Below, one piece after another: positions 47,977 through 56,134 of a stretch of DNA of 64,000 bases. The notes below the pieces were generated by a model, which made no database searches, had not been told where the DNA came from, and was given only the letters and a program-made list of their open reading frames with translations. Both the position numbers and the translations under genes were made by a program. This stretch comes from Amycolatopsis thailandensis (lineage in GTDB: Bacteria; Actinomycetota; Actinomycetes; Mycobacteriales; Pseudonocardiaceae), in assembly GCF_002234405.1 (NCBI RefSeq), contig NZ_NMQT01000015.1:1-64000 (forward strand), in the 5' to 3' direction. Each line of letters begins with the position of its first letter. Positions within the stretch are counted from its first letter, which is position 1.

Positions 47977-49203
47977 ATGGCCCGCATGACAAAGGCGACA
48001 GAAGTGACCGGGGACCTTTCGCCGGGTGTCATCCCCCGCAGCCCGATCGCCAAGACGAGGCTGTTCTTCAAACTTCATTGGCACCGCGGCGCGCCGGGAC
48101 AGGCGACACCGGACTGGGTGCTGAACTTCTGCTACTCGATGTGGCTGGCCGCGTTCGCCTTCAAACTGGTGGGCTCTTCCTGGGACATGTCGTGGCACTT
48201 CATGTGGCTGCGGGACGACCTCGCCCCGCCGCACCTGATCAACACCGTCGGCACGGTGATCATCATGGTGCTGGTGGCGATCCACAGCTACACCGGCATG
48301 GGCGCGGACAGGCGTTCGCTGCGGTTGATGCAGATCGGGCTCGTGGTGTTCCTCATCGCGGCGCCGCTGGACGTCATCAACCACCGCGTCAACGGTCTCG
48401 ACCTGACCGCGTGGAGCCCGTCGCACATGATGCTCTACATCGGAACGGGCATCATGCAGGCCGGTGTGATCATGGGCTGGCTGAAGTACGCCAAGCCGGG
48501 CAGGCTGCGCACCGGTGTCCTGATCGGACTGTGGGCGTTCTTCCTGGAGAACACGTTCTTCCCGAACGGTCAGCAGGAGTACGGCATCCTCGGCCTGCGC
48601 GCCTGGGAGCGCGGCGCGCCCGAGGCCGAACCCGAGCTGCTGAACTTCGCCGCCAACCAGATCGGGCATCCGGTCGACCAGGTGGCCGTCGAGTACTTCA
48701 CGATGCCGATCGACGACTGGGTCTACCCGCTGTGGGGCATCGGCGTGATGGCGCTGGTCTTCGCGCTGGCGCGGCACACGACCGGCTTCCGCTGGGCCGG
48801 GACGACGGTCGCCGCCGCCTACCTCGCGTACCGGCTGGTGATGTGGCCGCTGCTGCTCGGGATGGGGTTCCCGATCTCGGTCGTGCCGTTCTACCTGCTG
48901 GCCGTCGGTCTCGCGGTCGACTTGGCGTTCCGCATCGGACGGGGTCATCCGATGGTGACGGCGGGTGCCGGCGCGCTGCTGGTGACGGCGTTCGGCTACG
49001 GGATGCTGTGGGTGCAGTCGCAGTTCCGGCCGTGGATCCTCGGCGACGCGCATACGGAGTCGGCGCCGCCGGTGGCGTACTGGACGGCCGCGGTCTGCCT
49101 GGTCGGGGTCGGCGCGCTGTGGGCCGCCGCCGGGCCGGGGACTCGGGCGGTGGAGTCGCTGCTGGCGAAGCGTCGCGGGCGGACGGAACTGCCGGCCGCC
49201 TGA
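47977..49203 (+). CDS. Polytopic membrane protein of unknown function
   Basis: A 408-residue hydrophobic protein with about 9 or 10 spans. I do not recognise the family. Notable polar spots inside spans are GSSWDMSWHFMW, SPSHMMLYIGTG, NTFFPNGQQEYG and QIGHPVDQVAVEYF, which carry His, Asp and Trp in a way that could bind a metal, heme or proton path. The N-terminus is soluble and slightly basic. It stands between the DUF3151 and fba genes but faces the other way. ATG 47977 and 47986 are both possible starts. Confidence 0.8.
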   Translation: MARMTKATEVTGDLSPGVIPRSPIAKTRLFFKLHWHRGAPGQATPDWVLNFCYSMWLAAFAFKLVGSSWDMSWHFMWLRDDLAPPHLINTVGTVIIMVLVAIHSYTGMGADRRSLRLMQIGLVVFLIAAPLDVINHRVNGLDLTAWSPSHMMLYIGTGIMQAGVIMGWLKYAKPGRLRTGVLIGLWAFFLENTFFPNGQQEYGILGLRAWERGAPEAEPELLNFAANQIGHPVDQVAVEYFTMPIDDWVYPLWGIGVMALVFALARHTTGFRWAGTTVAAAYLAYRLVMWPLLLGMGFPISVVPFYLLAVGLAVDLAFRIGRGHPMVTAGAGALLVTAFGYGMLWVQSQFRPWILGDAHTESAPPVAYWTAAVCLVGVGALWAAAGPGTRAVESLLAKRRGRTELPAA

Positions 49204-49227
49204 GGTCTCAAGTCGTACCTCGCGCAT

Positions 49228-49280
49228 GTCATGAGGGGTCCCCATAGGACATTTTTCGTCCCATGGGGACCCCTCATGAC
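49228..49280. repeat. Palindrome, family A (GGGGTCCCC subtype), copy downstream of fba
   Basis: Arms of 23 bases (49228-49250 and 49258-49280) with one G-U-type mismatch and a 7-nt loop holding TTTTT. It lies 23 bases beyond the fba stop and 24 beyond the convergent membrane-protein stop. It is the inverse of the element at 29432 with one base changed. Confidence 0.9.
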
Positions 49281-49303
49281 ACTCTCGGCGCGATGCGGTC
49301 TGG

Positions 49304-50335
49304 TCAGGAGAGCTTCTTGCCCGCCGAACCCAGCGACTGAGCGGCCTCGACGATGCGCGTGGCCATGCCCGCCTCGGCGGCCTTCAGGTAGCTACGCGGG
49401 TCGTAGACCTTCTTGTTGCCGACCTCGCCGTCGATCTTCAGGACGCCGTCGTAGTTCTTGAAGAAGTGCTCCGCGATCGGCCGGGTGAACGCGTACTGCG
49501 TGTCCGTGTCGACGTTCATCTTCACGACGCCGTAGGACACCGCCTCGCGGATCTCCTCCGGCAGCGAGCCGGAGCCGCCGTGGAAGACCAGCTCGAACGG
49601 CTTCGAACCGGCCGGGAGGCCGAGCTTCTTCGACGCCGCCTCCTGGCCGCCCTTGAGCACGTCCGGGCGCAGCTTCACGTTGCCGGGCTTGTAGACGCCG
49701 TGCACGTTGCCGAAGGTCGCGGCCAGCAGGTAGCGGCCGTTCTCGCCGGAGCCGAGCGCGTCGATCGTCTTCAGGAAGTCGCCCTCGGCGGTGTACAGCT
49801 TCTCGTTGATCTCGGCCTCGACGCCGTCTTCCTCGCCGCCGACGACGCCGATCTCGACCTCGAGGATGATGTTCGCGGCCGCGGCCTTGGCGAGCAGCTC
49901 CTGCGCGATCTCGAGGTTCTCGTCGAGGTCGATCGCGGAGCCGTCCCACATGTGGCTCTGGAACAGCGGCAGCTGACCGTTCTTGACCCGCTCCGCCGAG
50001 ATCTCGATCAGCGGGCGGACGAAGCCGTCGAGCTTGTCCTTCGGGCAGTGGTCGGTGTGCAGCGCGACGTTGACGTCGTACTTGGCGGCGACGACCTGGG
50101 CGAACTCGGCGAGCGCGACCGAACCGGTCACCATGTCCTTGACCTTCTGGCCGGAGGCGAACTCCGCGCCGCCGGTGGAGAACTGGATGATCCCGTCGCT
50201 CTCCGCCTCGGCGAACCCGCGGATGGCGGCGTTCAGGGTCTCCGACGAGGTCACGTTGATGGCCGGGTAGGCGAATTCGTTCGCCTTCGCCCGGTCGAGC
50301 ATCTCCGCGTAGACCTCGGGGGTGGCGATGGGCAT
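49304..50335 (-). CDS. fba: Class II fructose-bisphosphate aldolase
   Basis: A 343-residue zinc-dependent glycolytic aldolase. Zinc and substrate motifs are VALHTDHCPKDKLDGFVRPL, LEVEIGVVGGEEDGV, ATFGNVHGVYKPGNV and ELVFHGGSGSLPEEI, then KMNVDTDTQYAFTRPIAEHF. All key His and Asp positions are present. Length is normal. It lies alone on the reverse strand, followed by a family A palindrome. The LLM gene at 50419 is upstream on the same strand 83 bases away. Confidence 0.97.
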   Translation of the reverse strand: MPIATPEVYAEMLDRAKANEFAYPAINVTSSETLNAAIRGFAEAESDGIIQFSTGGAEFASGQKVKDMVTGSVALAEFAQVVAAKYDVNVALHTDHCPKDKLDGFVRPLIEISAERVKNGQLPLFQSHMWDGSAIDLDENLEIAQELLAKAAAANIILEVEIGVVGGEEDGVEAEINEKLYTAEGDFLKTIDALGSGENGRYLLAATFGNVHGVYKPGNVKLRPDVLKGGQEAASKKLGLPAGSKPFELVFHGGSGSLPEEIREAVSYGVVKMNVDTDTQYAFTRPIAEHFFKNYDGVLKIDGEVGNKKVYDPRSYLKAAEAGMATRIVEAAQSLGSAGKKLS

Positions 50336-50418
50336 CGTTTACTCCTCCTCGAAGCAGGCTGGTGCACCTCTCGGCCGCATCGTACGAGGTCGGCCGGGAG
50401 GTGCCTACAGCCGTCGCG

Positions 50419-51240
50419 TCAGAGCAGCACGGCGGCGAGCGCGCGGTAGACCGGCAAGGGGTCGGAGTTCAGTACCTGGATGTTCACGTGGTCCGCCCCG
50501 GCCTCGATATGCGCGGTGACCCCGCGGGCGACGGTCTCGGCGTCGCCGTGCACGGCCAGCGCGTCGATCAGTTTGTCACTGCCCTGACCGGCCAGGTCCT
50601 CGTCGGTGAAACCGAGTTTCCGCAGGGAGTTCGTGTAGTTGACGAGGCCGAGGTAGAAGCCGACGCCGCCCCGGCCGATCTCGCGGGCCTTCGCCGGATC
50701 GGCCTCGAGGACGACCTTCTGCTCGGGCGCGAGCAGCGGTCCTTCACCGAGGATCTCCCGCGCCTGGCGCGTGTGCTCGGGCGTCATCAGGTACGGGTGG
50801 GCTCCCGCTGTGCGGTCTCCTGCGAGTTTGATCACCTTCGGGCCGAGAGCGGCGAGCGCGCGGCCTTCGACGGGCACTCCGGCCTCGTCGAGGGCGTCGA
50901 GGTACTCCACCAGCGCGGTGTACGGCTTCTTGAACTCCGCGGTGTGCTCGCGGTGCCCGGCGCCGACGCCGAGCAGGAAGCGGCCCGGGTGCTTCGCCTC
51001 GATGCGCTTGTACGACTCGGCGACCGTCGCCGCGTCGTCCTTCCAGATGTTGACGATGCCGGTGGCGACCTTGATCGTCTTCGTCGCGTCGAGGAGTTCC
51101 TCCGCCTTCGCGAGGTCGCCGTCCGGTGAGCCGCCGAGCCAGATGGCGCCGTAGCCGAGCTCTTCCAGCTCACGCGCGAGTTCCGGGGTGAACACGCTTT
51201 CGTGCTGCCAGATGCCGATCCTGCCGAGTTCGATTCCCAT
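50419..51240 (-). CDS. LLM-class F420-dependent oxidoreductase
   Basis: A 273-residue luciferase-like TIM-barrel protein. It starts MGIELGRIGIWQHESVFTPE and has LEELGYGAIWLGGSPDGDLA, VATGIVNIWKDDAATVAESY, HPGRFLLGVGAGHREHT and ALAALGPKVIKLAGDRTAGA. This is the pattern of short F420-dependent LLM proteins. The ATG at 51240 is preferred over one 18 bases earlier. It is divergent from the aldo/keto reductase gene with a 50-base gap that contains mirrored leaders. Confidence 0.88.
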   Translation of the reverse strand: MGIELGRIGIWQHESVFTPELARELEELGYGAIWLGGSPDGDLAKAEELLDATKTIKVATGIVNIWKDDAATVAESYKRIEAKHPGRFLLGVGAGHREHTAEFKKPYTALVEYLDALDEAGVPVEGRALAALGPKVIKLAGDRTAGAHPYLMTPEHTRQAREILGEGPLLAPEQKVVLEADPAKAREIGRGGVGFYLGLVNYTNSLRKLGFTDEDLAGQGSDKLIDALAVHGDAETVARGVTAHIEAGADHVNIQVLNSDPLPVYRALAAVLL

Positions 51241-51294
51241 GCTTCGAGCTAACACCACCCGCCGCCGATGTCTTCCCTTATGTTCGAAGCATGG
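51237..51294. promoter_or_regulatory. Mirrored start regions of the LLM and aldo/keto reductase genes
   Basis: CCATGCTTCGA (51237-51247) and TCGAAGCATGG (51284-51294) are exact 11-bp inverse copies, 36 bases apart, and each contains a start codon. Both genes therefore begin TCGAAGC-ATG-G with no normal ribosome site. This suggests shared regulation or leaderless transcripts. A TATGTT at 51279-51284 is a possible -10 for the forward gene. Confidence 0.55.
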
Positions 51295-52205
51295 CGAAAC
51301 TCGGGAATTCCGACCTCGATGTCCGGGGGATCAACCTCGGCGGGAACGTCTTCGGCTGGACCGCGGACGAGCAACAGTCCTTCGCCGTCCTCGACGCCTA
51401 CACGGCGGCGGGCGGCAACTTCATCGACAGCGCCGACCTCTACTCGGGCGGCGGCTCCGAAACGATCATCGGCAACTGGCTGACCAAGCGCGGGCGTCGC
51501 GACGACGTCGTCATCGCGACCAAGACCGGCATGTGGGAGGAGCGGAAGGGGCTGTCGGCGGCGAACATCGCGGCGGCGGCCGAGGATTCGCTGCGCCGGC
51601 TCCAGGTCGACCACATCGACCTCTACTACTCGCACATCGACGACCCGGACACCCCGATCGAGGAGACGTTGGGCGCCTTCGACGCGCTCGTGCGCGCGGG
51701 CAAGGTCCGCTACATCGGGGCATCGAACTACTCGGCGGAACGACTGGCCGAATCACTGTCCATTTCGGACCGCGAAGGTCTCGCGAAGTACGTCGCGCTG
51801 CAGCCGCACTACAACCTCGTCGAGCGGGATTACGAAACCGACCTGGCACCGACGGTCGAACGCGAAGGCCTGGGCGTCCTGCCGTATTTCGCGCTGGCCA
51901 AGGGTTTCCTGGCCGGAAAGTACCGGTCGAAGGAGGACCTCGGCGACAGCCCCCGCGCCGCCCGCGCTTCGTCCTATTTGGACGAACGTGGTGAGCGGGT
52001 CCTCGCGGCGCTCGACGGGATCGCGGCCGACCGCGGTGTCACGGTCGCGGCCGTCTCACTGGCGTGGCTGTTCGCGCAGCCGACCGTCACCGCGCCCATC
52101 GCGAGCGCCCGCTCGGTCGAGCAGCTGAACGACCTCCTGCCCGCGGCCGATCTCTCGCTCACTTCCGACGAGCTGGACGCCCTCGCCACCGCCTCCGGGA
52201 GCTGA
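51291..52205 (+). CDS. Aldo/keto reductase
   Basis: A 304-residue NADPH-dependent TIM-barrel reductase. The catalytic tetrad is seen as NFIDSADLYSGGGSE (Asp and Tyr), IATKTGMW (Lys) and DLYYSHIDDPDTPI (His). NADPH-loop residues appear in PIASARSVEQLNDLL. It resembles the YajO/YghZ-like group 11/12 enzymes that reduce various aldehydes. It is divergent from the LLM gene. Substrate unknown. A family C repeat follows 7 bases beyond the stop. Confidence 0.92.
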   Translation: MAKLGNSDLDVRGINLGGNVFGWTADEQQSFAVLDAYTAAGGNFIDSADLYSGGGSETIIGNWLTKRGRRDDVVIATKTGMWEERKGLSAANIAAAAEDSLRRLQVDHIDLYYSHIDDPDTPIEETLGAFDALVRAGKVRYIGASNYSAERLAESLSISDREGLAKYVALQPHYNLVERDYETDLAPTVEREGLGVLPYFALAKGFLAGKYRSKEDLGDSPRAARASSYLDERGERVLAALDGIAADRGVTVAAVSLAWLFAQPTVTAPIASARSVEQLNDLLPAADLSLTSDELDALATASGS

Positions 52206-52211
52206 CAACCC

Positions 52212-52278
52212 CCGCGTTTCGTCCTCTGGATGCGGTAGTTCGCATCACCAACCAACGCGTCCAGAGGACGAAACGCGG
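52212..52278. repeat. Inverted repeat, family C (second copy)
   Basis: Arms of 19 bp (52212-52230 and 52260-52278) with a 29-nt loop. The left side continues TGCGGTAGTT as in the copy at 9005, but the right side has changed there, so this copy has lost part of its symmetry. It sits just after the aldo/keto reductase gene. Confidence 0.85.
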
Positions 52279-52354
52279 ACTTACTTGCGGGTAGCTTACT
52301 CCGGGTAGGTTGGGGTAACGTCCGAAAGCCTCAGGGCTCGGACGAGGAGGCAAC

Positions 52355-53245
52355 GTGGCCAAGAACAGCGTGAACGGCAAGGTCGTCCTGATCACCGGCG
52401 CCGCGAGGGGCATCGGCGCGGGACTCGCCGAGCGCCTGGCCGCGCAGGGCGCGAAGGTCGCTTTGGTCGGCATCGAAGCGAAGGAACAGCAGGCGGTCGC
52501 CGACAAGATCGGCGCGAGCGCCCACGCCTGGGAAGCCGACGTCACCAGCTGGGACGACCTCGAACGCGCCACCGCCGGCGTCGTCGAGCACTTCGGCGGG
52601 ATCGACATCGTCATCGCGAACGCCGGCATCGCGACCTCCGGTTTCGTCCGGTCGGTGGATCCGGCCGCCTTCGAGAAGGTCATCGAGGTCGACCTCCTCG
52701 GCGTCTGGCGCACCTTCCGCGTCACCCTGCCGCACGTCCTCGAACGCAAGGGCTACCTGCTCGCGATCTCCTCGCTGGCCGCGATCACCCACGCGCCCGG
52801 CATGGCCAACTACGCCGCGGCGAAGGCCGGTGTCGAGGCGTTCTGCAACAGCTTCCGCGCCGAAGTCGCCCACCTCGGCGTGAAGGTCGGCGTCGCGCAC
52901 CCCACCTGGATCCGCACCGACCTGGTCGAAAGCGCCGACAAGCACCCGGTCTTCGGCAAGCTCCGCACCGGCATGCCCGGCCTGCTCGGCAAGACCTACC
53001 CGCTGTCCGTCGCGCTCGACCACCTCCAGGCCGGGGTCAACAAACGCGCCCGCACCGTGCACGTGCCGCGCTGGGTCGGCGGGCTCAAGCTGATCCGCGC
53101 GTTCCTGCCGCCCATCATCGAGATCGGCGCCAAGGGCCGGATCAAGAAGGCCGACGCCGCCGCCCTCGTGGACATCAAGGAGCGCGGCGCGTACGAATCT
53201 TCGATAACCGGTCAGGCAGGCCGGGCCGCCACTCGGAAGGACTGA
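52355..53245 (+). CDS. Short-chain dehydrogenase/reductase (SDR)
   Basis: A 296-residue Rossmann oxidoreductase. TGAARGIGAGLAE at about residues 14-26 binds NAD(P), IVIANAGIA follows and the catalytic set is in LAISSLAAITHAPGMANYAA with Lys in AAKAGVEAF (Ser, Tyr and Lys). The C-terminal extension has LKLIRAFLPPIIEIGAKGRI, typical of SDRs near Baeyer-Villiger genes in mycobacteria. GTG 52355 follows GAGGAGG. It is followed 3 bases later by the split-barrel protein, so the two are one transcript. Confidence 0.92.
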   Translation: MAKNSVNGKVVLITGAARGIGAGLAERLAAQGAKVALVGIEAKEQQAVADKIGASAHAWEADVTSWDDLERATAGVVEHFGGIDIVIANAGIATSGFVRSVDPAAFEKVIEVDLLGVWRTFRVTLPHVLERKGYLLAISSLAAITHAPGMANYAAAKAGVEAFCNSFRAEVAHLGVKVGVAHPTWIRTDLVESADKHPVFGKLRTGMPGLLGKTYPLSVALDHLQAGVNKRARTVHVPRWVGGLKLIRAFLPPIIEIGAKGRIKKADAAALVDIKERGAYESSITGQAGRAATRKD

Positions 53246-53248
53246 CGT

Positions 53249-53722
53249 ATGTCCCGTCGCGACCAGATCCGCATGACACCTGACGAGCTCGCCGCGTACC
53301 TCGACGAGCAGAAGGTCATCAACGTCGCGACGATCGGGCCGAACGGCCGCCCGCATCTCGCGCCGCTCTGGTACTACCCGCACGATTCGGGCATCGCGAC
53401 CTGGACCTACGGCACGTCCCAGAAGGCGAAGAACCTGGAGCGCGACCCGCGCGCCACGGTGCTCATCGAGGACGGCGAAAGCTACGAGAAGCTCCGCGGG
53501 GTCTCCCTCGAAGCCGACGTCGAGGTCATCACCGACACGACCGTCGTCACCCAGATGGGTATCACACTCATGCAGCGGTACGCGGGCGCGAAGCCGGGCG
53601 ACCCGGTACCCGACGAGCTCGCCGCGTTCATCGGCAAGCAGGCCCCGAAGCGGATCGGGCTGATTTTCACGCCGACGAAGATCGTGAGCTGGGACCACAC
53701 GAAACTCGGCGGAACATACTAG
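53249..53722 (+). CDS. Flavin/F420-binding split-barrel protein (pyridoxamine oxidase-like)
   Basis: A 157-residue PNPOx-like protein. MTPDELAAYLDEQKVINVAT and GPNGRPHLAPLWYYPHDSGI form the flavin- or F420-binding barrel start, then TYGTSQKAKNLERDPRATVL. Such proteins oxidise or reduce small molecules or sequester cofactor. It is second in a pair with the SDR. Cofactor unsure. Confidence 0.87.
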   Translation: MSRRDQIRMTPDELAAYLDEQKVINVATIGPNGRPHLAPLWYYPHDSGIATWTYGTSQKAKNLERDPRATVLIEDGESYEKLRGVSLEADVEVITDTTVVTQMGITLMQRYAGAKPGDPVPDELAAFIGKQAPKRIGLIFTPTKIVSWDHTKLGGTY

Positions 53723-53740
53723 CCAGTAAGTCGTACTAGA

Positions 53741-53755
53741 AAGTAACTGTTACTT
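53741..53755. promoter_or_regulatory. 15-bp palindrome before the Baeyer-Villiger operon
   Basis: AAGTAAC (53741-53747), T, GTTACTT (53749-53755): a perfect odd palindrome 47 bases before the monooxygenase start. Size and symmetry suit an operator. The gap is AT-rich compared with its surroundings. No regulator gene adjoins it. Confidence 0.6.
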
Positions 53756-53801
53756 CAGGTAACGTCATCCGCGCAGTCAAGCCTCGACGCGGAGGGCGCA
53801 G

Positions 53802-55268
53802 ATGACCGAGCGATTCAAGGTCGTGATCGTGGGCACCGGATTTTCCGGGCTCGGCCAGGCCATCCAACTGGAGAAGGCCGGGATCACCGACTACGTGATC
53901 CTGGAGAAGGCGGACGAAGTCGGCGGTACGTGGCGCGACAACTCGTACCCCGGCTGCGCCTGCGACGTGCAGTCCCACATGTACTCGTTCTCCTACGAGC
54001 AGAACCCGGACTGGTCGCGGTCGTTCTCGCCCGCCCCGGAGATCTTCCAGTACCTGAAGGACGTCACCGACAAGTACCGGCTGCGGCGCAAGATCCGGTT
54101 CGGCGTCGAGCTCACCGGCGCGACCTGGGACGACGACGCCCGCCGCTGGCACGTCCAGACCAAGTCGGGTGAGATCGAGGCGCAGTTCGTCGTCTCCGGC
54201 GTCGGCGGCCTGCACATCCCGCAGGTCCCCCAGCTGCCCGGGATCGAGAAGTTCAAGGGCCAAACCTGGCATTCCGCGCAGTGGAACCACGAGTACGACC
54301 TGCGCGGCAAGAAGGTCGCCGTGGTCGGCACCGGCGCCAGCGCGGTCCAGTTCGTCCCGAAGATCGCGCCCGAGGTCGCCGAGCTGACGCTGTTCCAGCG
54401 CACGCCGCCGTGGATCATGCCGAAACCCGACCACGCCATGCCGGGCTGGGCCAAGACCGCGTTCCGCCGGATCCCCGGCGTGCAACGGCTTTACCGCAAC
54501 GCGCTGTACTGGTTCCTCGAAGTGCGCGCCGTCGGCTTCAACGGCCACCCCGCGATCATGAAGGCGGGCGAGGTGATCGCGAAGCGTCACATCGGCAAGG
54601 GCGTGAAGGATCCCAAGCTGCGCAAGAAGGTCACCCCGGACTACACCATGGGCTGCAAGCGGGTGCTGATCTCCAACGACTACTACCCGGCGATCGCCCG
54701 GTCCAATGTGGACGTCAACACCGACGGCGTGCGCGAGGTCAAGGCGCACAGCGTCGTCGACGGGAACGGCGTCGAGCACGAGGTCGACGCGATCGTCTAC
54801 GGCACCGGCTTCAAGGTCACGGACGCCTTGGAATACCTGGACATCACCGGGATCGACGGCCGCGACCTCGCCAAGGAATGGGCGACCGAGGGGATGCGCA
54901 CGCACAAGGGCATCACCGTCGCCGGCTTCCCCAACCTGTTCTTCCTTCTCGGCCCGAACACCGCGCTGGGCCACAACTCCGTGGTGTTCATGATCGAATC
55001 GCAGGCTCGCTACGTCGTCGACGCGATCAAGCTCACCGACTCGCGGGGCGCCGCCGCGATCGACGTCCGCACCGGCGTCCAGGAGAAGTTCCAGCGCGAG
55101 ATCCAGGACAAGCTGGTCAAGGGCGTGTGGACCCAGGGCGGCTGCAAGAGCTGGTACCTCGACGCGAAGGGCGTCAACCGGACGATCTGGCCGGGCTTCA
55201 CCTGGCGCTACTGGCTGGAGACCCGCAAGGTCGACCCGAGCGACTACGAACTGAGCGGGAGGTCGTGA
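53802..55268 (+). CDS. Flavin monooxygenase, Baeyer-Villiger type
   Basis: A 488-residue FAD and NADPH enzyme. FAD motif VIVGTGFSGLGQAIQLEKAG, the Baeyer-Villiger fingerprint FKGQTWHSAQW at about residues 150-160 (F-x-G-x3-H-x3-W), and NADPH motif VAVVGTGASAVQF are all present. Also GGTWRDNSYPGCACDV. Members insert oxygen next to ketones, or oxidise steroids and fatty derivatives. ATG 53802 has GGAGGG. The next gene starts in its stop (TGATG), so the three genes 53802-57135 are an operon. Confidence 0.95.
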   Translation: MTERFKVVIVGTGFSGLGQAIQLEKAGITDYVILEKADEVGGTWRDNSYPGCACDVQSHMYSFSYEQNPDWSRSFSPAPEIFQYLKDVTDKYRLRRKIRFGVELTGATWDDDARRWHVQTKSGEIEAQFVVSGVGGLHIPQVPQLPGIEKFKGQTWHSAQWNHEYDLRGKKVAVVGTGASAVQFVPKIAPEVAELTLFQRTPPWIMPKPDHAMPGWAKTAFRRIPGVQRLYRNALYWFLEVRAVGFNGHPAIMKAGEVIAKRHIGKGVKDPKLRKKVTPDYTMGCKRVLISNDYYPAIARSNVDVNTDGVREVKAHSVVDGNGVEHEVDAIVYGTGFKVTDALEYLDITGIDGRDLAKEWATEGMRTHKGITVAGFPNLFFLLGPNTALGHNSVVFMIESQARYVVDAIKLTDSRGAAAIDVRTGVQEKFQREIQDKLVKGVWTQGGCKSWYLDAKGVNRTIWPGFTWRYWLETRKVDPSDYELSGRS

Positions 55269-56134
55269 TGACCGACCACGAACAGATCGTCCTGCACGCG
55301 CGTGACGTCGAGTTCGACTGGGCGTCACTGCCGATGCACTGGATCCCCGGCGAACCGCAGGCGACACACACGATCAACGTGCTGCATCTGGCGCTGCCGG
55401 AGGGCGAACGCTGGTTCGTCGAAGTGTTCAAGCAGGCCGTGCCGCTGATCCGCGACGAGCGGCTCAAGGAGGACGTCCTCGGCTTCATCGGCCAGGAGGC
55501 CATGCACGCCGAGGCGCACGACGGCGCCGCCGAACACCTCGAAGCGGCGGGCGTGCGCGTGCGGCCGTACATCGCGCAGATGGAGTGGATGTTCCGCCGC
55601 CTGCTCGGCGATCGTGAGCTTTCCGCCAAACGGCGCGAAGAATGGCTGATCGAACGGCTCGCCGTCATCGCCGCCATCGAGCACTACACCGCCTTCCTCG
55701 GCCAGTGGATCCTCGACGCCGAAGCGCTCGACAAGGCCGGCGCGCACCCCACGATGCTGGATCTCCTGCGCTGGCACGGCGCGGAAGAGGTCGAGCACCG
55801 TTCGGTGGCTTTCGATCTCTTCATGCACCTCGACGGCCGCTATGGCCGCCGCGTGCGCAGCATGCTCGTCGTGACGCCGGTGCTCGCGTGGGTGTTCCTG
55901 CGCGGCACCAGGTTCCTCATGAAGAACGATCCGACGCGGCCCGGCAAGACGAGTTTCCGGACCTATCTGCGGGTGGCGAAGCTCGGCCTTCTGCCTTCGG
56001 GCAGGCAGCTGCGGCGCGAACTCCTGCCGTACTTCCGGAAGTCCTATCACCCCACCGAAACCGGCGACACCGATCAGGCCGTCGCGTACCTCGCGAGCTC
56101 CCCGGCCGCGCTGGCCGCCGACGAACCCCGGTGA
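55268..56134 (+). CDS. PF10118 protein, annotated metal-dependent hydrolase, possible diiron enzyme
   Basis: A 288-residue helical protein. Usually labelled predicted metal-dependent hydrolase. The helices carry GFIGQEAMHAEAHDGAAEHL, AIEHYTAFLGQWILD and WHGAEEVEHRSVAFDLFMHL: repeated Glu and ExxH on four helices, the pattern of ferritin-like diiron oxygenases. It is translated with the Baeyer-Villiger gene and with a ferredoxin reductase that could feed it electrons. That context favours an oxygenase over a hydrolase. The ATG overlaps the preceding stop by one base. Confidence 0.85.
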   Translation: MTDHEQIVLHARDVEFDWASLPMHWIPGEPQATHTINVLHLALPEGERWFVEVFKQAVPLIRDERLKEDVLGFIGQEAMHAEAHDGAAEHLEAAGVRVRPYIAQMEWMFRRLLGDRELSAKRREEWLIERLAVIAAIEHYTAFLGQWILDAEALDKAGAHPTMLDLLRWHGAEEVEHRSVAFDLFMHLDGRYGRRVRSMLVVTPVLAWVFLRGTRFLMKNDPTRPGKTSFRTYLRVAKLGLLPSGRQLRRELLPYFRKSYHPTETGDTDQAVAYLASSPAALAADEPR

